Of a stretch of DNA of 64,000 nt, positions 26,175 through 34,404 are shown in pieces (position 1 is the stretch's first letter; each line of letters opens with the position of its first letter). The stretch covers positions 992,001 through 1,056,000 of the forward strand of contig NZ_LN827929.1 of NCBI RefSeq assembly GCF_000981505.1. The letters run 5' to 3'. Below the pieces are notes generated by a model. It made no database searches. It worked only from the letters and a program-made list of their open reading frames with translations, and was not told the DNA's origin. A program made the translations under genes and the position numbers. The DNA comes from Candidatus Methylopumilus planktonicus (lineage in GTDB: Bacteria > Pseudomonadota > Gammaproteobacteria > Burkholderiales > Methylophilaceae).

Positions 26175-27479
26175 CTATTCTGCACCAACAATAATAGTCG
26201 TAAGTTTGTTAGGATCAATCTTATTTTTAAACGCTGTCTTTATTTGACTAATAGTTACTTTTTTAATTTCCTGTATGTAATTATCGATATAAGAAATAGG
26301 TAAATCATAAAAAGCAATCATACTTAGATAATCAACAATTTTCGCATTGCTATCTAACCTTAAAGGGAATCCCCCAACCAAATTTTGTTTGGCAGCCATA
26401 AGTTCTTTTTCGGATGGTCCCTCATCGATAAATTTTTTAACAGTGCTATTTACAATAGCGAGCGCTTCATCTGCTTGTTCTTTTTTTGTTTGCAACCCAA
26501 TTTCAAGCGGGCCTTCAGCGTAGAGAGGCATAAAGTAACTATACACACTATAAACTAATCCTTTTTTTTCTCTAACCTCTTCCGTTAGTCTAGATACAAA
26601 ACCACCGCCACCTAAAATATAATTGCCTACATAAAGAGGAAAATAATCTTTTTCTCCGCGCTTTAATGCAGGCATGCCCATTAAAATATGAGCCTGTTTT
26701 GCTGGGTGTTGTATTTTTTTAACGCCAACATAATTTGGGCCTGTCACAGGACTGATATTGTGCTTTGTATTTCCTTGAGGCAATCCTTGACTGATTGATT
26801 CACTTACTTTTCTGGCTTCATCAGCGCTAAGATCACCAACAATTACAATCGTAGCTTCAGATGATAAATAATAGTTTTTATAAAATTGTTTCAAATCTTC
26901 TTGATTCAGCTTTTGAAGTGTATCTATGCTACCAGCTTCATCATGCGCGTAAGGATGATCACCGTAGATAGATTTCATGAATGTTAAATTAGCAATCGTT
27001 TCTGGCTGAGTCATTGATTGCTTAATACTCGCAATAATTCTATTTTTTTCTCTGTCTATGACTGGTAGTGGAAAATCAGGCGAATGAATTATATTTTTAA
27101 AAAGAGTAAGCGCTTTATCTTTTTGTGAAGAGGAGCTTAAGGTTCTTAATTTAAAATAGGCTCTGTCAAGATCAACATCCCCTTTAATAACTGCTCCAAT
27201 ATCTGAAATTTGATTGGCTAGTTTTTCCTCATTGATACCTGCAGCTCCCAAACTCATAAGATGGCGAGTTAAGTTAGCAAGACCTTCTTTGCCAACAGGG
27301 TCTTGAGCGCTACCTGCAAAAAAATTTATATTGATATCAAGTATAGGAAGATCATGATTCTCAACAAAAAAAACTTTCCCCCCTGCTTGCGTATTCCATG
27401 TATCAATTTTTAATGCAGCATAAGAATTTTGCAGAATACATAAGAACAAGAAAGTAATTTGAATAAATTTAATGAACAT
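26175..27479 (-). CDS. M16 peptidase homologue lacking the zinc motif
   Basis: A secreted M16 (insulinase-like) protein; a signal peptide is visible at residues 1-21 (ending NSYA). The HxxEH zinc motif is replaced: the aligned stretch is GLANLTRHLMSLG, with Asn for the first His and Arg for the Glu. It should therefore be catalytically inactive. The upstream gene encodes an intact M16 protein and overlaps this one by 11 bases, so the two probably form an active/inactive heterodimer as in other two-subunit M16 enzymes. Substrate unknown. Confidence 0.88.
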   Translation of the reverse strand: MFIKFIQITFLFLCILQNSYAALKIDTWNTQAGGKVFFVENHDLPILDININFFAGSAQDPVGKEGLANLTRHLMSLGAAGINEEKLANQISDIGAVIKGDVDLDRAYFKLRTLSSSSQKDKALTLFKNIIHSPDFPLPVIDREKNRIIASIKQSMTQPETIANLTFMKSIYGDHPYAHDEAGSIDTLQKLNQEDLKQFYKNYYLSSEATIVIVGDLSADEARKVSESISQGLPQGNTKHNISPVTGPNYVGVKKIQHPAKQAHILMGMPALKRGEKDYFPLYVGNYILGGGGFVSRLTEEVREKKGLVYSVYSYFMPLYAEGPLEIGLQTKKEQADEALAIVNSTVKKFIDEGPSEKELMAAKQNLVGGFPLRLDSNAKIVDYLSMIAFYDLPISYIDNYIQEIKKVTISQIKTAFKNKIDPNKLTTIIVGAE

Positions 27480-28833
27480 GAGGCCGCCCTTTCGGTAAGG
27501 TGTCTTGGGTCATTGGCTGCGGATCTAGAATGACTATAGATAATTTATCCCGAGTTAAGTATTTCGTAGCTACGTTTTTTATTTGTTCAGAAGTGACACT
27601 ATTAACTTTTTCAATATAACCATCACTTAAGTGAAATGAATAATCCATTGTTTCAAGCTGACCAATTTCCATCGCCATTCCAAACATTGAGTCTTTTTGG
27701 TATACATCGCTTGCGATGACCATAGACTTAACTCTATCTAGCTCTTCCTGAGTTACGCCATCTTTTTTAATTTTCTCAACTTCTTGGAGTAATGCACTTT
27801 CAAGCTCATTGATCTTCTTAAAATCATTTGGCGTGCCCTCCAGCTCAAAAAGACTAATTCTTCCTCTCGATGTTGAGTCATATCCAGCGCTCACACTCAC
27901 TGCCAAACGTTGATTTCTTACAATGTTTTGATTAAGTCTTGATGAGCTATTCCCAGCTAGAATATTAGATAACATCTCTAAAGCGTAAGGCTCCCAAGAT
28001 GATTCATTATTGCCCAAACGATCCATCAAAGTTGGCGCTTGATAACCCATTAAGAGATAGGATAATTCACTTGGCGCCTTAATAACCGATCTTCTTTCAC
28101 CAATTTGCTGAGGCTCAACCTGAGGTTTTCTCTCGGGAATTTTTCGTACAGGAATTTTTTCAAAATACTTCTTTGCTAAATTTAGTACATCATTGGCTTG
28201 AACATCCCCAACTACAACAAGAATTGCATTGTTGGGTGCATACCAGTTTTGATACCATTCTCTTGCATCTTCTACCGTCATGTTTTCTAAATCATTCATC
28301 CATCCAACTACGGGCCTGCTATAAGGGTGGGATTTAAAAACTGTTGACGCAAATTGTTCTTTTACTTGTGAAGTTGGTTTATCGTCGGTCCTCCATCTTC
28401 GCTCTTCCATGACAACTTTAATTTCCTTATCGAACTCTTCCTTAGATAAATTAAGGTTTTGCATGCGATCTGCCTCTAATTTAAACGAAAGTTCGAGATT
28501 TGATTTCTCAAGTTGCTGGAAATAACACGTGTAGTCGGCGCCTGTAAATGCATTTTCTTTTCCACCTGCCTTAGCTATCAACCTTGAAAATTCACCTGAC
28601 TTAATTTTCTTGGTCCCTTTAAACATCATGTGCTCAAGAACGTGAGCTACACCAGTTTTACCATTTACCTCATCAAGACTCCCTGCTCGATACCAAACCT
28701 GAGACACAACCACAGGTGAGCGATGGTCTTCTCTTACAAAAACTTTTAACCCATTAGAAAGCTTAAATTCTTGAGTTTGTGCTAAGAGCAAACTTGGAAA
28801 TAACAACAAAAGAAGTAAAATTTTTTTTAACAA
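27469..28833 (-). CDS. M16 zinc peptidase (active subunit)
   Basis: A signal peptide (about residues 1-18, ending LLLA) indicates export to the periplasm. The inverted zinc motif HVLEH (His64, Glu67, His68) is intact and the distal glutamate falls in VVMEERRWRTDDKP. Length is 454 residues. Resembles bacterial processing-peptidase/pitrilysin relatives such as YmxG. Encoded just upstream of, and overlapping, an M16 homologue without the motif; both lie upstream of rsmD and divergent from ftsY. Confidence 0.92.
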   Translation of the reverse strand: MLKKILLLLLLFPSLLLAQTQEFKLSNGLKVFVREDHRSPVVVSQVWYRAGSLDEVNGKTGVAHVLEHMMFKGTKKIKSGEFSRLIAKAGGKENAFTGADYTCYFQQLEKSNLELSFKLEADRMQNLNLSKEEFDKEIKVVMEERRWRTDDKPTSQVKEQFASTVFKSHPYSRPVVGWMNDLENMTVEDAREWYQNWYAPNNAILVVVGDVQANDVLNLAKKYFEKIPVRKIPERKPQVEPQQIGERRSVIKAPSELSYLLMGYQAPTLMDRLGNNESSWEPYALEMLSNILAGNSSSRLNQNIVRNQRLAVSVSAGYDSTSRGRISLFELEGTPNDFKKINELESALLQEVEKIKKDGVTQEELDRVKSMVIASDVYQKDSMFGMAMEIGQLETMDYSFHLSDGYIEKVNSVTSEQIKNVATKYLTRDKLSIVILDPQPMTQDTLPKGRPHVH

Positions 28834-28926
28834 CGCGTCTCGTCCTTAAATGATTTAGCTATTATAATGAATATCAATGTTTCATAGACTTTTCTTTATC
28901 TCATTAAGTTCTTAAAATTTTAAAAA

Positions 28927-30093
28927 ATGTTTGAATTCCTAAAAAAGATCATTAAAAAAAATAGCCCAGAGAAAAAACCTGCGGCAAAAAAAGAAGTTAT
29001 TAAAAAACCAGAAAAGAAGACTTCCTCAGCACCCAAAAAAATAGTTGCTAAAGCACCTAATCTTCCAAAAAAGAAAAAAGCTTTAAAAACTGAGTCCTCA
29101 ATTAAGCCCCCTCCAAAAGCTTTAAAAAAGAAACCTCTTGAAATTAAAGAAGAGAAAGCCCCTCCAAAAGAAGAGAAAAAAAGTGGTTTTTTTAGTCTAG
29201 CTGACAAGATAAAGAAAGGTCTTACTAAGACTAGAGAAAAATTAACTACCGAACTTACCTCTTTATTTACTGGCAAAAAAATTGACGAAGCGCTTTTTGA
29301 AGAGCTAGAGACTATATTACTTACTTCTGATGTAGGTATTTCAGCTACTACCTACCTCCTGGATAGCATTAGGGCCTCCATCAAAAAAAATAAGATTGAA
29401 AATGCAGATGAGATTAAAGGCTTACTTAAAGAAAAATTAATCGAACTGTTATCCCCTATTCAAAATCCACTTGTATTAAAAGGCACAAGCCCTTTTGTTA
29501 TTATGGTGGTTGGAGTCAACGGTGCAGGTAAAACAACCACCATTGGAAAGTTGACTAAAATTTTTCTAGATGAAAATAAATCTGTCCTAATTGCTGCAGG
29601 CGACACTTTTCGGGCGGCTGCCACTGAGCAACTTGAGGTTTGGGGCGAAAGAAATAATGTTCACGTTGTTTCGCAAGCTTCTGGCGATCCAAGTGCAGTA
29701 ATTTTCGATGCGATCAATTCTGCAAAAGCAAAAAATATTGATATTGTTATTGCTGATACAGCAGGTAGATTGCCAACGCAAAAACATTTAATTGATGAAA
29801 TTACAAAAATTAAACGTGTAATTAATAAATGTCATTTGGAGGCTCCCCATGAAATTCTTCTCGTTTTAGACGCTAATACAGGCCAAAATGCTATCAGTCA
29901 ACTCAGGATATTTAATGAAGCCTTAGGTATTACAGGTCTTGCTTTAACCAAGCTTGACGGTACAGCCAAAGGCGGTGTAATTGCGGCAATCGCCAAGGAG
30001 CAACCCACTCCATTAAGATACATTGGTGTTGGCGAGTCTATAGATGATCTAAGAGTTTTTAATGCCCAAGAATATGTTGATGCACTTTTTTAA
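28927..30093 (+). CDS. ftsY: Signal recognition particle receptor FtsY
   Basis: SRP receptor GTPase that docks ribosome-nascent chain complexes at the inner membrane. The C-terminal NG domain has Walker A GVNGAGKTTT (about 196-205), DTFRAAATEQL, DTAGR and TKLDGTAKGG. The first 85 residues are an unusually Lys/Pro-rich, nearly repeat-like basic stretch instead of the acidic A domain of E. coli. Heads ftsY-ftsE-ftsX, the classical order. Confidence 0.97.
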   Translation: MFEFLKKIIKKNSPEKKPAAKKEVIKKPEKKTSSAPKKIVAKAPNLPKKKKALKTESSIKPPPKALKKKPLEIKEEKAPPKEEKKSGFFSLADKIKKGLTKTREKLTTELTSLFTGKKIDEALFEELETILLTSDVGISATTYLLDSIRASIKKNKIENADEIKGLLKEKLIELLSPIQNPLVLKGTSPFVIMVVGVNGAGKTTTIGKLTKIFLDENKSVLIAAGDTFRAAATEQLEVWGERNNVHVVSQASGDPSAVIFDAINSAKAKNIDIVIADTAGRLPTQKHLIDEITKIKRVINKCHLEAPHEILLVLDANTGQNAISQLRIFNEALGITGLALTKLDGTAKGGVIAAIAKEQPTPLRYIGVGESIDDLRVFNAQEYVDALF

Positions 30094-30108
30094 AATCGGC
30101 TTTTTTCC

Positions 30109-30771
30109 ATGATTAAATTTGACCAGGTCCATAAAAGATATCCAGGAAATTTAGGGGCACTACAAAACATTACTTTTGAAATTAATGCTGGTGAGCTTGT
30201 TTTTGTTACCGGTCCATCAGGAGCAGGAAAATCAACGTTATTAAAATTAATCACGGCCATTGAACCCGCTACACATGGAACGATTATTTTCGAGAATCAA
30301 AATCTAAGCCAAGTAAAAAGCACTTCTATTCCTTACATTAGGAGAAAGTTTGGTTTAGTTTTTCAGGACCATAAACTTTTATATGATCGCAATTGTTTCG
30401 AAAATATTGCTCTGCCATTAGAAATTAATGGTGTAGAAATTAATGATATTAGAGGGCGTGTCCGCGCGGCCTTAGATAAGGTAGGATTGCTAAACAGAGA
30501 AAAATCAATGCCAATTAGCTTGTCAGGTGGAGAGCAGCAACGTCTCGCAATTGCAAGAGCTATTGCATGTAGGCCTTCCATTCTGCTTGCTGATGAGCCT
30601 ACAGGAAATTTAGATAAGAAATATGCGGATGAAATTATGAACCTCTTTTATAGTTTTCAAGAGCTTGGTGTTACCGTGATTATTGCGACACATGAAATGC
30701 CAATAATTTCAAAAAAACATAAGCAGCTTTATTTGCAAGACGGCAATCTTATAAAGATGACTGAGCAATAA
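30109..30771 (+). CDS. ftsE: Cell division ATP-binding protein FtsE
   Basis: ABC ATPase partner of FtsX that controls peptidoglycan hydrolase activation at the septum. Walker A GPSGAGKST (residues 35-43), signature LSGGEQQR, Walker B ILLADEPTGNLD and the H-loop ATHEMP are all present. Length 220. It lies 15 bases after ftsY and directly abuts ftsX. Confidence 0.97.
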   Translation: MIKFDQVHKRYPGNLGALQNITFEINAGELVFVTGPSGAGKSTLLKLITAIEPATHGTIIFENQNLSQVKSTSIPYIRRKFGLVFQDHKLLYDRNCFENIALPLEINGVEINDIRGRVRAALDKVGLLNREKSMPISLSGGEQQRLAIARAIACRPSILLADEPTGNLDKKYADEIMNLFYSFQELGVTVIIATHEMPIISKKHKQLYLQDGNLIKMTEQ

Positions 30772-31668
30772 ATGAACTATTTTACTTATCATTATCAGAT
30801 GTTTCTTAAGGCACTTAAGCGAAGCCATGCGTCATTACTTGCTACCCTTATGATGTTTTTAGTTATAGGTATTACCTTTATATTGCCGAGCATATCTTTT
30901 CTTATAGTGCAAAATTTAAAATCTATTTCTGAAAATATTCAGCATGAATCACAAATAAGTATCTTCCTAAAAAAAGACACTTCAGCTGATGCTAAAAATA
31001 GAATTGAAAATGAATTAAAAAATCGCTCCGAAATTAATAGCTATCATTTTGTAAAAAAAGAAGAGGCTTGGCCTAAATTGCAAAAATCAATGGGATTTAA
31101 TGATTCAAACAATGGGCTCTCTGAAAATCCATTACCCGATGCCTTCTTTATCTCTCCCAATACGATGAATCCAAATCAAATCATGGACTTAAAATCATTT
31201 GTAGAAAAGCTTGATGGGGTAGATCAAGCAGTTGTTGATACAGGCTGGGTTAAAAAATTGAACTCGGTACTTCACTTGGCAAATAAAGCTATTCTTTTGG
31301 CTTCAGTTTTACTTGCTTCCATGCTGACAGTGGTTATTGGAAATACAATTCGCCTTCAAATGACATCTCACCATGAAGAAATTGAACTGAGCAAATTAAT
31401 TGGCGCTACTGATCAATTTATTAGGCGACCCTTTTTATATAGCGGTTTTATTTATGGGCTTGGAGGTGGATTAACTGCTGTCATCACACTTAAATTAATT
31501 GTCATTTTCTTAAATCACACTGTCATTGAGGTTGAAGCTCTCTATGGAGCTCAGTTTAGTATTATTGACTTAAAACCTTTGGAGTATTTATCCATCGTCG
31601 GCGGCTCAGTTTTGATCGCTGTTGCAGCATCTTTCATCTCCATTAATCAATCGATTAAGAAATTCTAG
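30772..31668 (+). CDS. ftsX: Cell division membrane protein FtsX
   Basis: Permease-like partner of FtsE that transmits ATPase cycles to periplasmic cell-wall hydrolases. Four transmembrane segments are visible (about 22-45, 170-190, 222-242, 267-290), with a periplasmic domain of about 120 residues between the first two. Length 298. The ATG directly follows the ftsE stop. The rpoH gene comes next, as in E. coli, separated here by a CIRCE operator. Confidence 0.95.
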   Translation: MNYFTYHYQMFLKALKRSHASLLATLMMFLVIGITFILPSISFLIVQNLKSISENIQHESQISIFLKKDTSADAKNRIENELKNRSEINSYHFVKKEEAWPKLQKSMGFNDSNNGLSENPLPDAFFISPNTMNPNQIMDLKSFVEKLDGVDQAVVDTGWVKKLNSVLHLANKAILLASVLLASMLTVVIGNTIRLQMTSHHEEIELSKLIGATDQFIRRPFLYSGFIYGLGGGLTAVITLKLIVIFLNHTVIEVEALYGAQFSIIDLKPLEYLSIVGGSVLIAVAASFISINQSIKKF

Positions 31669-31724
31669 CCATATAACCCATTGTATTTATTAGGTTAATT
31701 TACTATTTAGGGAACCTTATTGGG

Positions 31725-31751
31725 CTAGCACTCTCTTACGAAGAGTGCTAA
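31725..31751 (+). promoter_or_regulatory. CIRCE operator (HrcA site) upstream of rpoH
   Basis: CTAGCACTC - 9 bases - GAGTGCTAA, ending 42 bases before the rpoH start. It differs from the CIRCE consensus (TTAGCACTC-N9-GAGTGCTAA) at one outermost base, leaving 8 perfectly paired positions per arm. An HrcA gene is encoded in the same window. This is a strong match for an HrcA operator controlling rpoH. Confidence 0.9.
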
Positions 31752-31793
31752 AATTATGTTTATGAACGAACTCTTTACAAAGGTTTTATCAAA

Positions 31794-32654
31794 ATGACTT
31801 TAGATTTAAGCTTATCTACATTAGGCTCAATTGATAGCTACGATCGCTATATGCAATCCATTAGAGCTATTCCCTCGCTCACTGCGGAAGAAGAGATGAA
31901 TCTTGGCATGCGCCTTAAAAAATCAAATGATCTCGAGGCTGCGAAAACACTGATCTTGTCCCACCTAAAATTAGTAGTTAAAGTAGCTAGGGGCTATTCC
32001 GGTTACGGACTCCCTCAATCAGACTTGGTTCAAGAAGGCAATATTGGACTAATGAAAGCTGTAAAACGATTCGACCCTGAAAGAGGTGTAAGGCTTGTGT
32101 CTTTTGCAATCTACTGGATTAAAGCTGAAATTCAAGAATATATTGTAAAAAACTGGCGTTTAGTTAAAACGGCAACGACAAAAGCGCAACGTAAACTTTT
32201 TTTTAATTTACGAAGTATGAAGAAAACTCTTCAGCCTCTTAAATCGGATGAGATTAATTCAATCGCAAAAGAGCTTAATGTCAAACCTGAAGATGTGCGT
32301 GAAATGGAATATCGCTTTAATGGTAATGAAATTTCATTAGATTATGGATCTGAAGAATCAGAAGATGACGTTTACAGACCCATTGCTTACCTTAAAGATG
32401 AGGCGCCTGAGCCATCAGAACAAATGGAAATAGAACAAGCTGAAAATAATAGTCTATCTTCCCTTAAAAAAGCACTTTTATCGCTCGATGAAAGAAGTCG
32501 TCTTATTTTAGAAGAAAGATGGCTTAAGGATAAAGAGGCGTCAACTCTTCACGAGCTTGCAGATAAGCTTGGTGTTTCTGCTGAAAGAATTAGGCAGATC
32601 GAACAATCGGCAATGAAAAAAATTAAATCATTACTGCAATCTAACATTCAATAA
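31794..32654 (+). CDS. rpoH: RNA polymerase heat-shock sigma factor RpoH (sigma-32)
   Basis: Directs transcription of heat-shock genes. Region 2 has SHLKLVVKVARGY, the core-binding DLVQEGNIGLMKAVKRFDP and FAIYWIKAEIQEYI; the RpoH box is QRKLFFNLR; region 4 ends in LGVSAERIRQIEQSAMKKI. At 286 residues it is full length. AAGG precedes the ATG. A CIRCE operator lies upstream, so HrcA probably represses it, while its likely targets grpE and dnaK have sigma-32 promoters at 20692 and 21301. Confidence 0.97.
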   Translation: MTLDLSLSTLGSIDSYDRYMQSIRAIPSLTAEEEMNLGMRLKKSNDLEAAKTLILSHLKLVVKVARGYSGYGLPQSDLVQEGNIGLMKAVKRFDPERGVRLVSFAIYWIKAEIQEYIVKNWRLVKTATTKAQRKLFFNLRSMKKTLQPLKSDEINSIAKELNVKPEDVREMEYRFNGNEISLDYGSEESEDDVYRPIAYLKDEAPEPSEQMEIEQAENNSLSSLKKALLSLDERSRLILEERWLKDKEASTLHELADKLGVSAERIRQIEQSAMKKIKSLLQSNIQ

Positions 32655-32721
32655 TCTTTTAATTTTTACCAAAAAAGCCAAGAGAACTCCGATAATATAG
32701 TTTTTTAGGCTTTCCCACAAA

Positions 32722-33105
32722 GTGACAACAAGTAACGCTAAAATATACCCTTTAGAAATTAAGCTTCATCAATCATCCAAGCTGTTAGAAATTAAATTTA
32801 ATAATCTAACCGAATGCATGCTTTCATGCGAATTTCTTAGAGTGTATTCCCCGTCCGCTGAAGTAAGAGGTCACGGACCAGGGCAAGAAACACTTCAAAT
32901 ACATAAAGAAAATGTCGGCATAGAAAATATTGAGCCCATCGGTCAGTACGCTATTAAATTAATATTTTCAGATGGTCATAATACAGGCATCTACTCATGG
33001 GATTATCTTTATGAGCTTGCTGCTACTTATGATGTGCTGTGGGAAGAGTATTTAAGAAAATTATCTATCGCAGGTATTCAAAGAACAAAAACAGATGTCG
33101 AATAA
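32722..33105 (+). CDS. DUF971 (GBBH-like N-terminal) protein
   Basis: A 127-residue protein matching the DUF971 family: LEIKFNN, a central SPSAEVRGHGPGQETL, and IEPIGQYAIKLIFSDGHNTGIYSWDYLYEL, with a basic C-terminal tail. The family shares the N-terminal domain of gamma-butyrobetaine hydroxylase and is often linked to ubiquinone or iron-sulfur genes; its biochemical role is not settled. Start is GTG at 32722. It overlaps ubiE by 11 bases, which argues for co-expression with the ubi genes. Confidence 0.88.
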   Translation: MTTSNAKIYPLEIKLHQSSKLLEIKFNNLTECMLSCEFLRVYSPSAEVRGHGPGQETLQIHKENVGIENIEPIGQYAIKLIFSDGHNTGIYSWDYLYELAATYDVLWEEYLRKLSIAGIQRTKTDVE

Positions 33106-33847
33106 AAAAACACATTTTGGTTATAGTGAAATAGACGCAAAGGAAAAAGTCAGCAAAGTAGCTTCTGTATTTCATTCTGTGGCATCAAATTATGACCTGA
33201 TGAATGATCTGATGTCATTCGGCATGCACCATATTTGGAAAAAATTTCTTGTAAATACCTCTAACGTAAAGAAGAATGCACGCATTCTTGATATTGCTGG
33301 TGGAACGGCGGACTTGTCTATTCTGCTTGCAAAAAAAATAGGGGTGCAATCAGCTGATTTTAACGGGCAGATAATACATTCTGATATTAATTTGTCTATG
33401 CTAAACATTGGCCGTAATAAGTTAATTGACCAAGGTATTTTTATTCCTTCTATTTTATGCGATGCCGAATCACTACCTTTCCCTGATAACTATTTTGACT
33501 GTGTCACGATAGGCTTTGGTATTCGCAATATGACAGACAAAAAGAAAGCATTAAAAGAAATTTACCGTGTCTTATCCCCAGGTGGAAAAATTTTAATTCT
33601 AGAATTTTCAAAAGTATGGAAGCCATTACAGTTTTTTTATGATCAATTTTCTTTTAAATTACTTCCAAAATTAGGGAAGTTATTTGCAAAAGATGAGTCA
33701 AGCTATCAATACCTTGTTGAATCAATAAGGGTGCATCCCGATCAAGAATCATTAAAAACGATGATGGAAGAAGAATCTTTTTTAAAAGTGGAATATCTTA
33801 ATTTATCTTCAGGTGTAGTTGCTATTCATATGGGGTACAAGTTTTGA
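33095..33847 (+). CDS. ubiE: Ubiquinone/menaquinone C-methyltransferase UbiE
   Basis: SAM-dependent C-methylation in ubiquinone synthesis. N-terminal VASVFHSVASNYDLMNDLMSFGMHHIWK region, SAM loop ILDIAGGTADLSI, and the C-terminal half with FGIRNMTDKKKALKEIYRVL and LSSGVVAIHMGYKF are classical UbiE features. Length 250. Overlaps DUF971 at its start and ubiJ by 4 bases at its end, forming ubiE-ubiJ-ubiB. Confidence 0.96.
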   Translation: MSNKKTHFGYSEIDAKEKVSKVASVFHSVASNYDLMNDLMSFGMHHIWKKFLVNTSNVKKNARILDIAGGTADLSILLAKKIGVQSADFNGQIIHSDINLSMLNIGRNKLIDQGIFIPSILCDAESLPFPDNYFDCVTIGFGIRNMTDKKKALKEIYRVLSPGGKILILEFSKVWKPLQFFYDQFSFKLLPKLGKLFAKDESSYQYLVESIRVHPDQESLKTMMEEESFLKVEYLNLSSGVVAIHMGYKF

Positions 33848-34404
33848 TCATTGACACAATTAAAACAAAACTCACTAACCATTTATTTCAACAAAATGAG
33901 TGGTTAAAAAAAGATCTTATCAAGCACAGATTAAAATCTATCTTATTTAACGTAGGCCCCATTCATTATGTATTAATAGTCAACGATAGCGGTTTGCCAG
34001 AATATAGAGATCAGATCGATACATGCGATGCAGAAATTAAATTGTCTATATCGTCAGCAATTGAACTTATGCGTGGAAATAAAAAAGCCGATATTGAAAT
34101 TAAAGGTGACATCGAGTTCGCCACAGTAATGAGTAACTTACTAAGGGATGTTGAGTGGGATTATGAGGATGATTTAAGTGACATTATTGGTGATATTCCA
34201 GCATATCATCTTGTAAAATTTGGCAAAAAAGTTGTAACTACTACAAAAGAAACCTCATTTAATATTGCAGATACTTTTAAAGAGTACTGGCTCGAAGAAA
34301 AGCCGCTGATTGCTAAGAAAAGACTGGTGGAGCAATTTAATAATGAGGTGGACCGTTTACGATTCGATGTAGATCGTTTAGAGCTCAGACTTAAAAAGTT
34401 ATGA
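33844..34404 (+). CDS. ubiJ: Ubiquinone biosynthesis accessory factor UbiJ (SCP2 domain)
   Basis: Lipid-binding scaffold protein of the soluble ubiquinone-synthesis complex. The SCP2-like domain spans about residues 10-110 (with the GDIEFATVMSNLLRDVEWD stretch), and a predicted C-terminal coiled coil (EQFNNEVDRLRFDVDRLELRL) ends the protein, as in known UbiJ. The start is TTG, with TTGA shared with the ubiE stop. Identification leans on length, these features and the ubiE-ubiJ-ubiB order. Confidence 0.9.
   Translation: MIIDTIKTKLTNHLFQQNEWLKKDLIKHRLKSILFNVGPIHYVLIVNDSGLPEYRDQIDTCDAEIKLSISSAIELMRGNKKADIEIKGDIEFATVMSNLLRDVEWDYEDDLSDIIGDIPAYHLVKFGKKVVTTTKETSFNIADTFKEYWLEEKPLIAKKRLVEQFNNEVDRLRFDVDRLELRLKKL

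Noticed and set aside
28920..29276. A 118-residue minus-strand frame opposite the start of ftsY
   Set aside because: A long stretch of repeated Phe/Gly/Leu arises from reading the Lys/Pro-rich FtsY tail backwards; no plausible start context.
32675..32712. AAAGCC ... GGCTTT pairing after rpoH, considered as a terminator
   Set aside because: Only 6 bp with a loop near 30 bases and no T run following.
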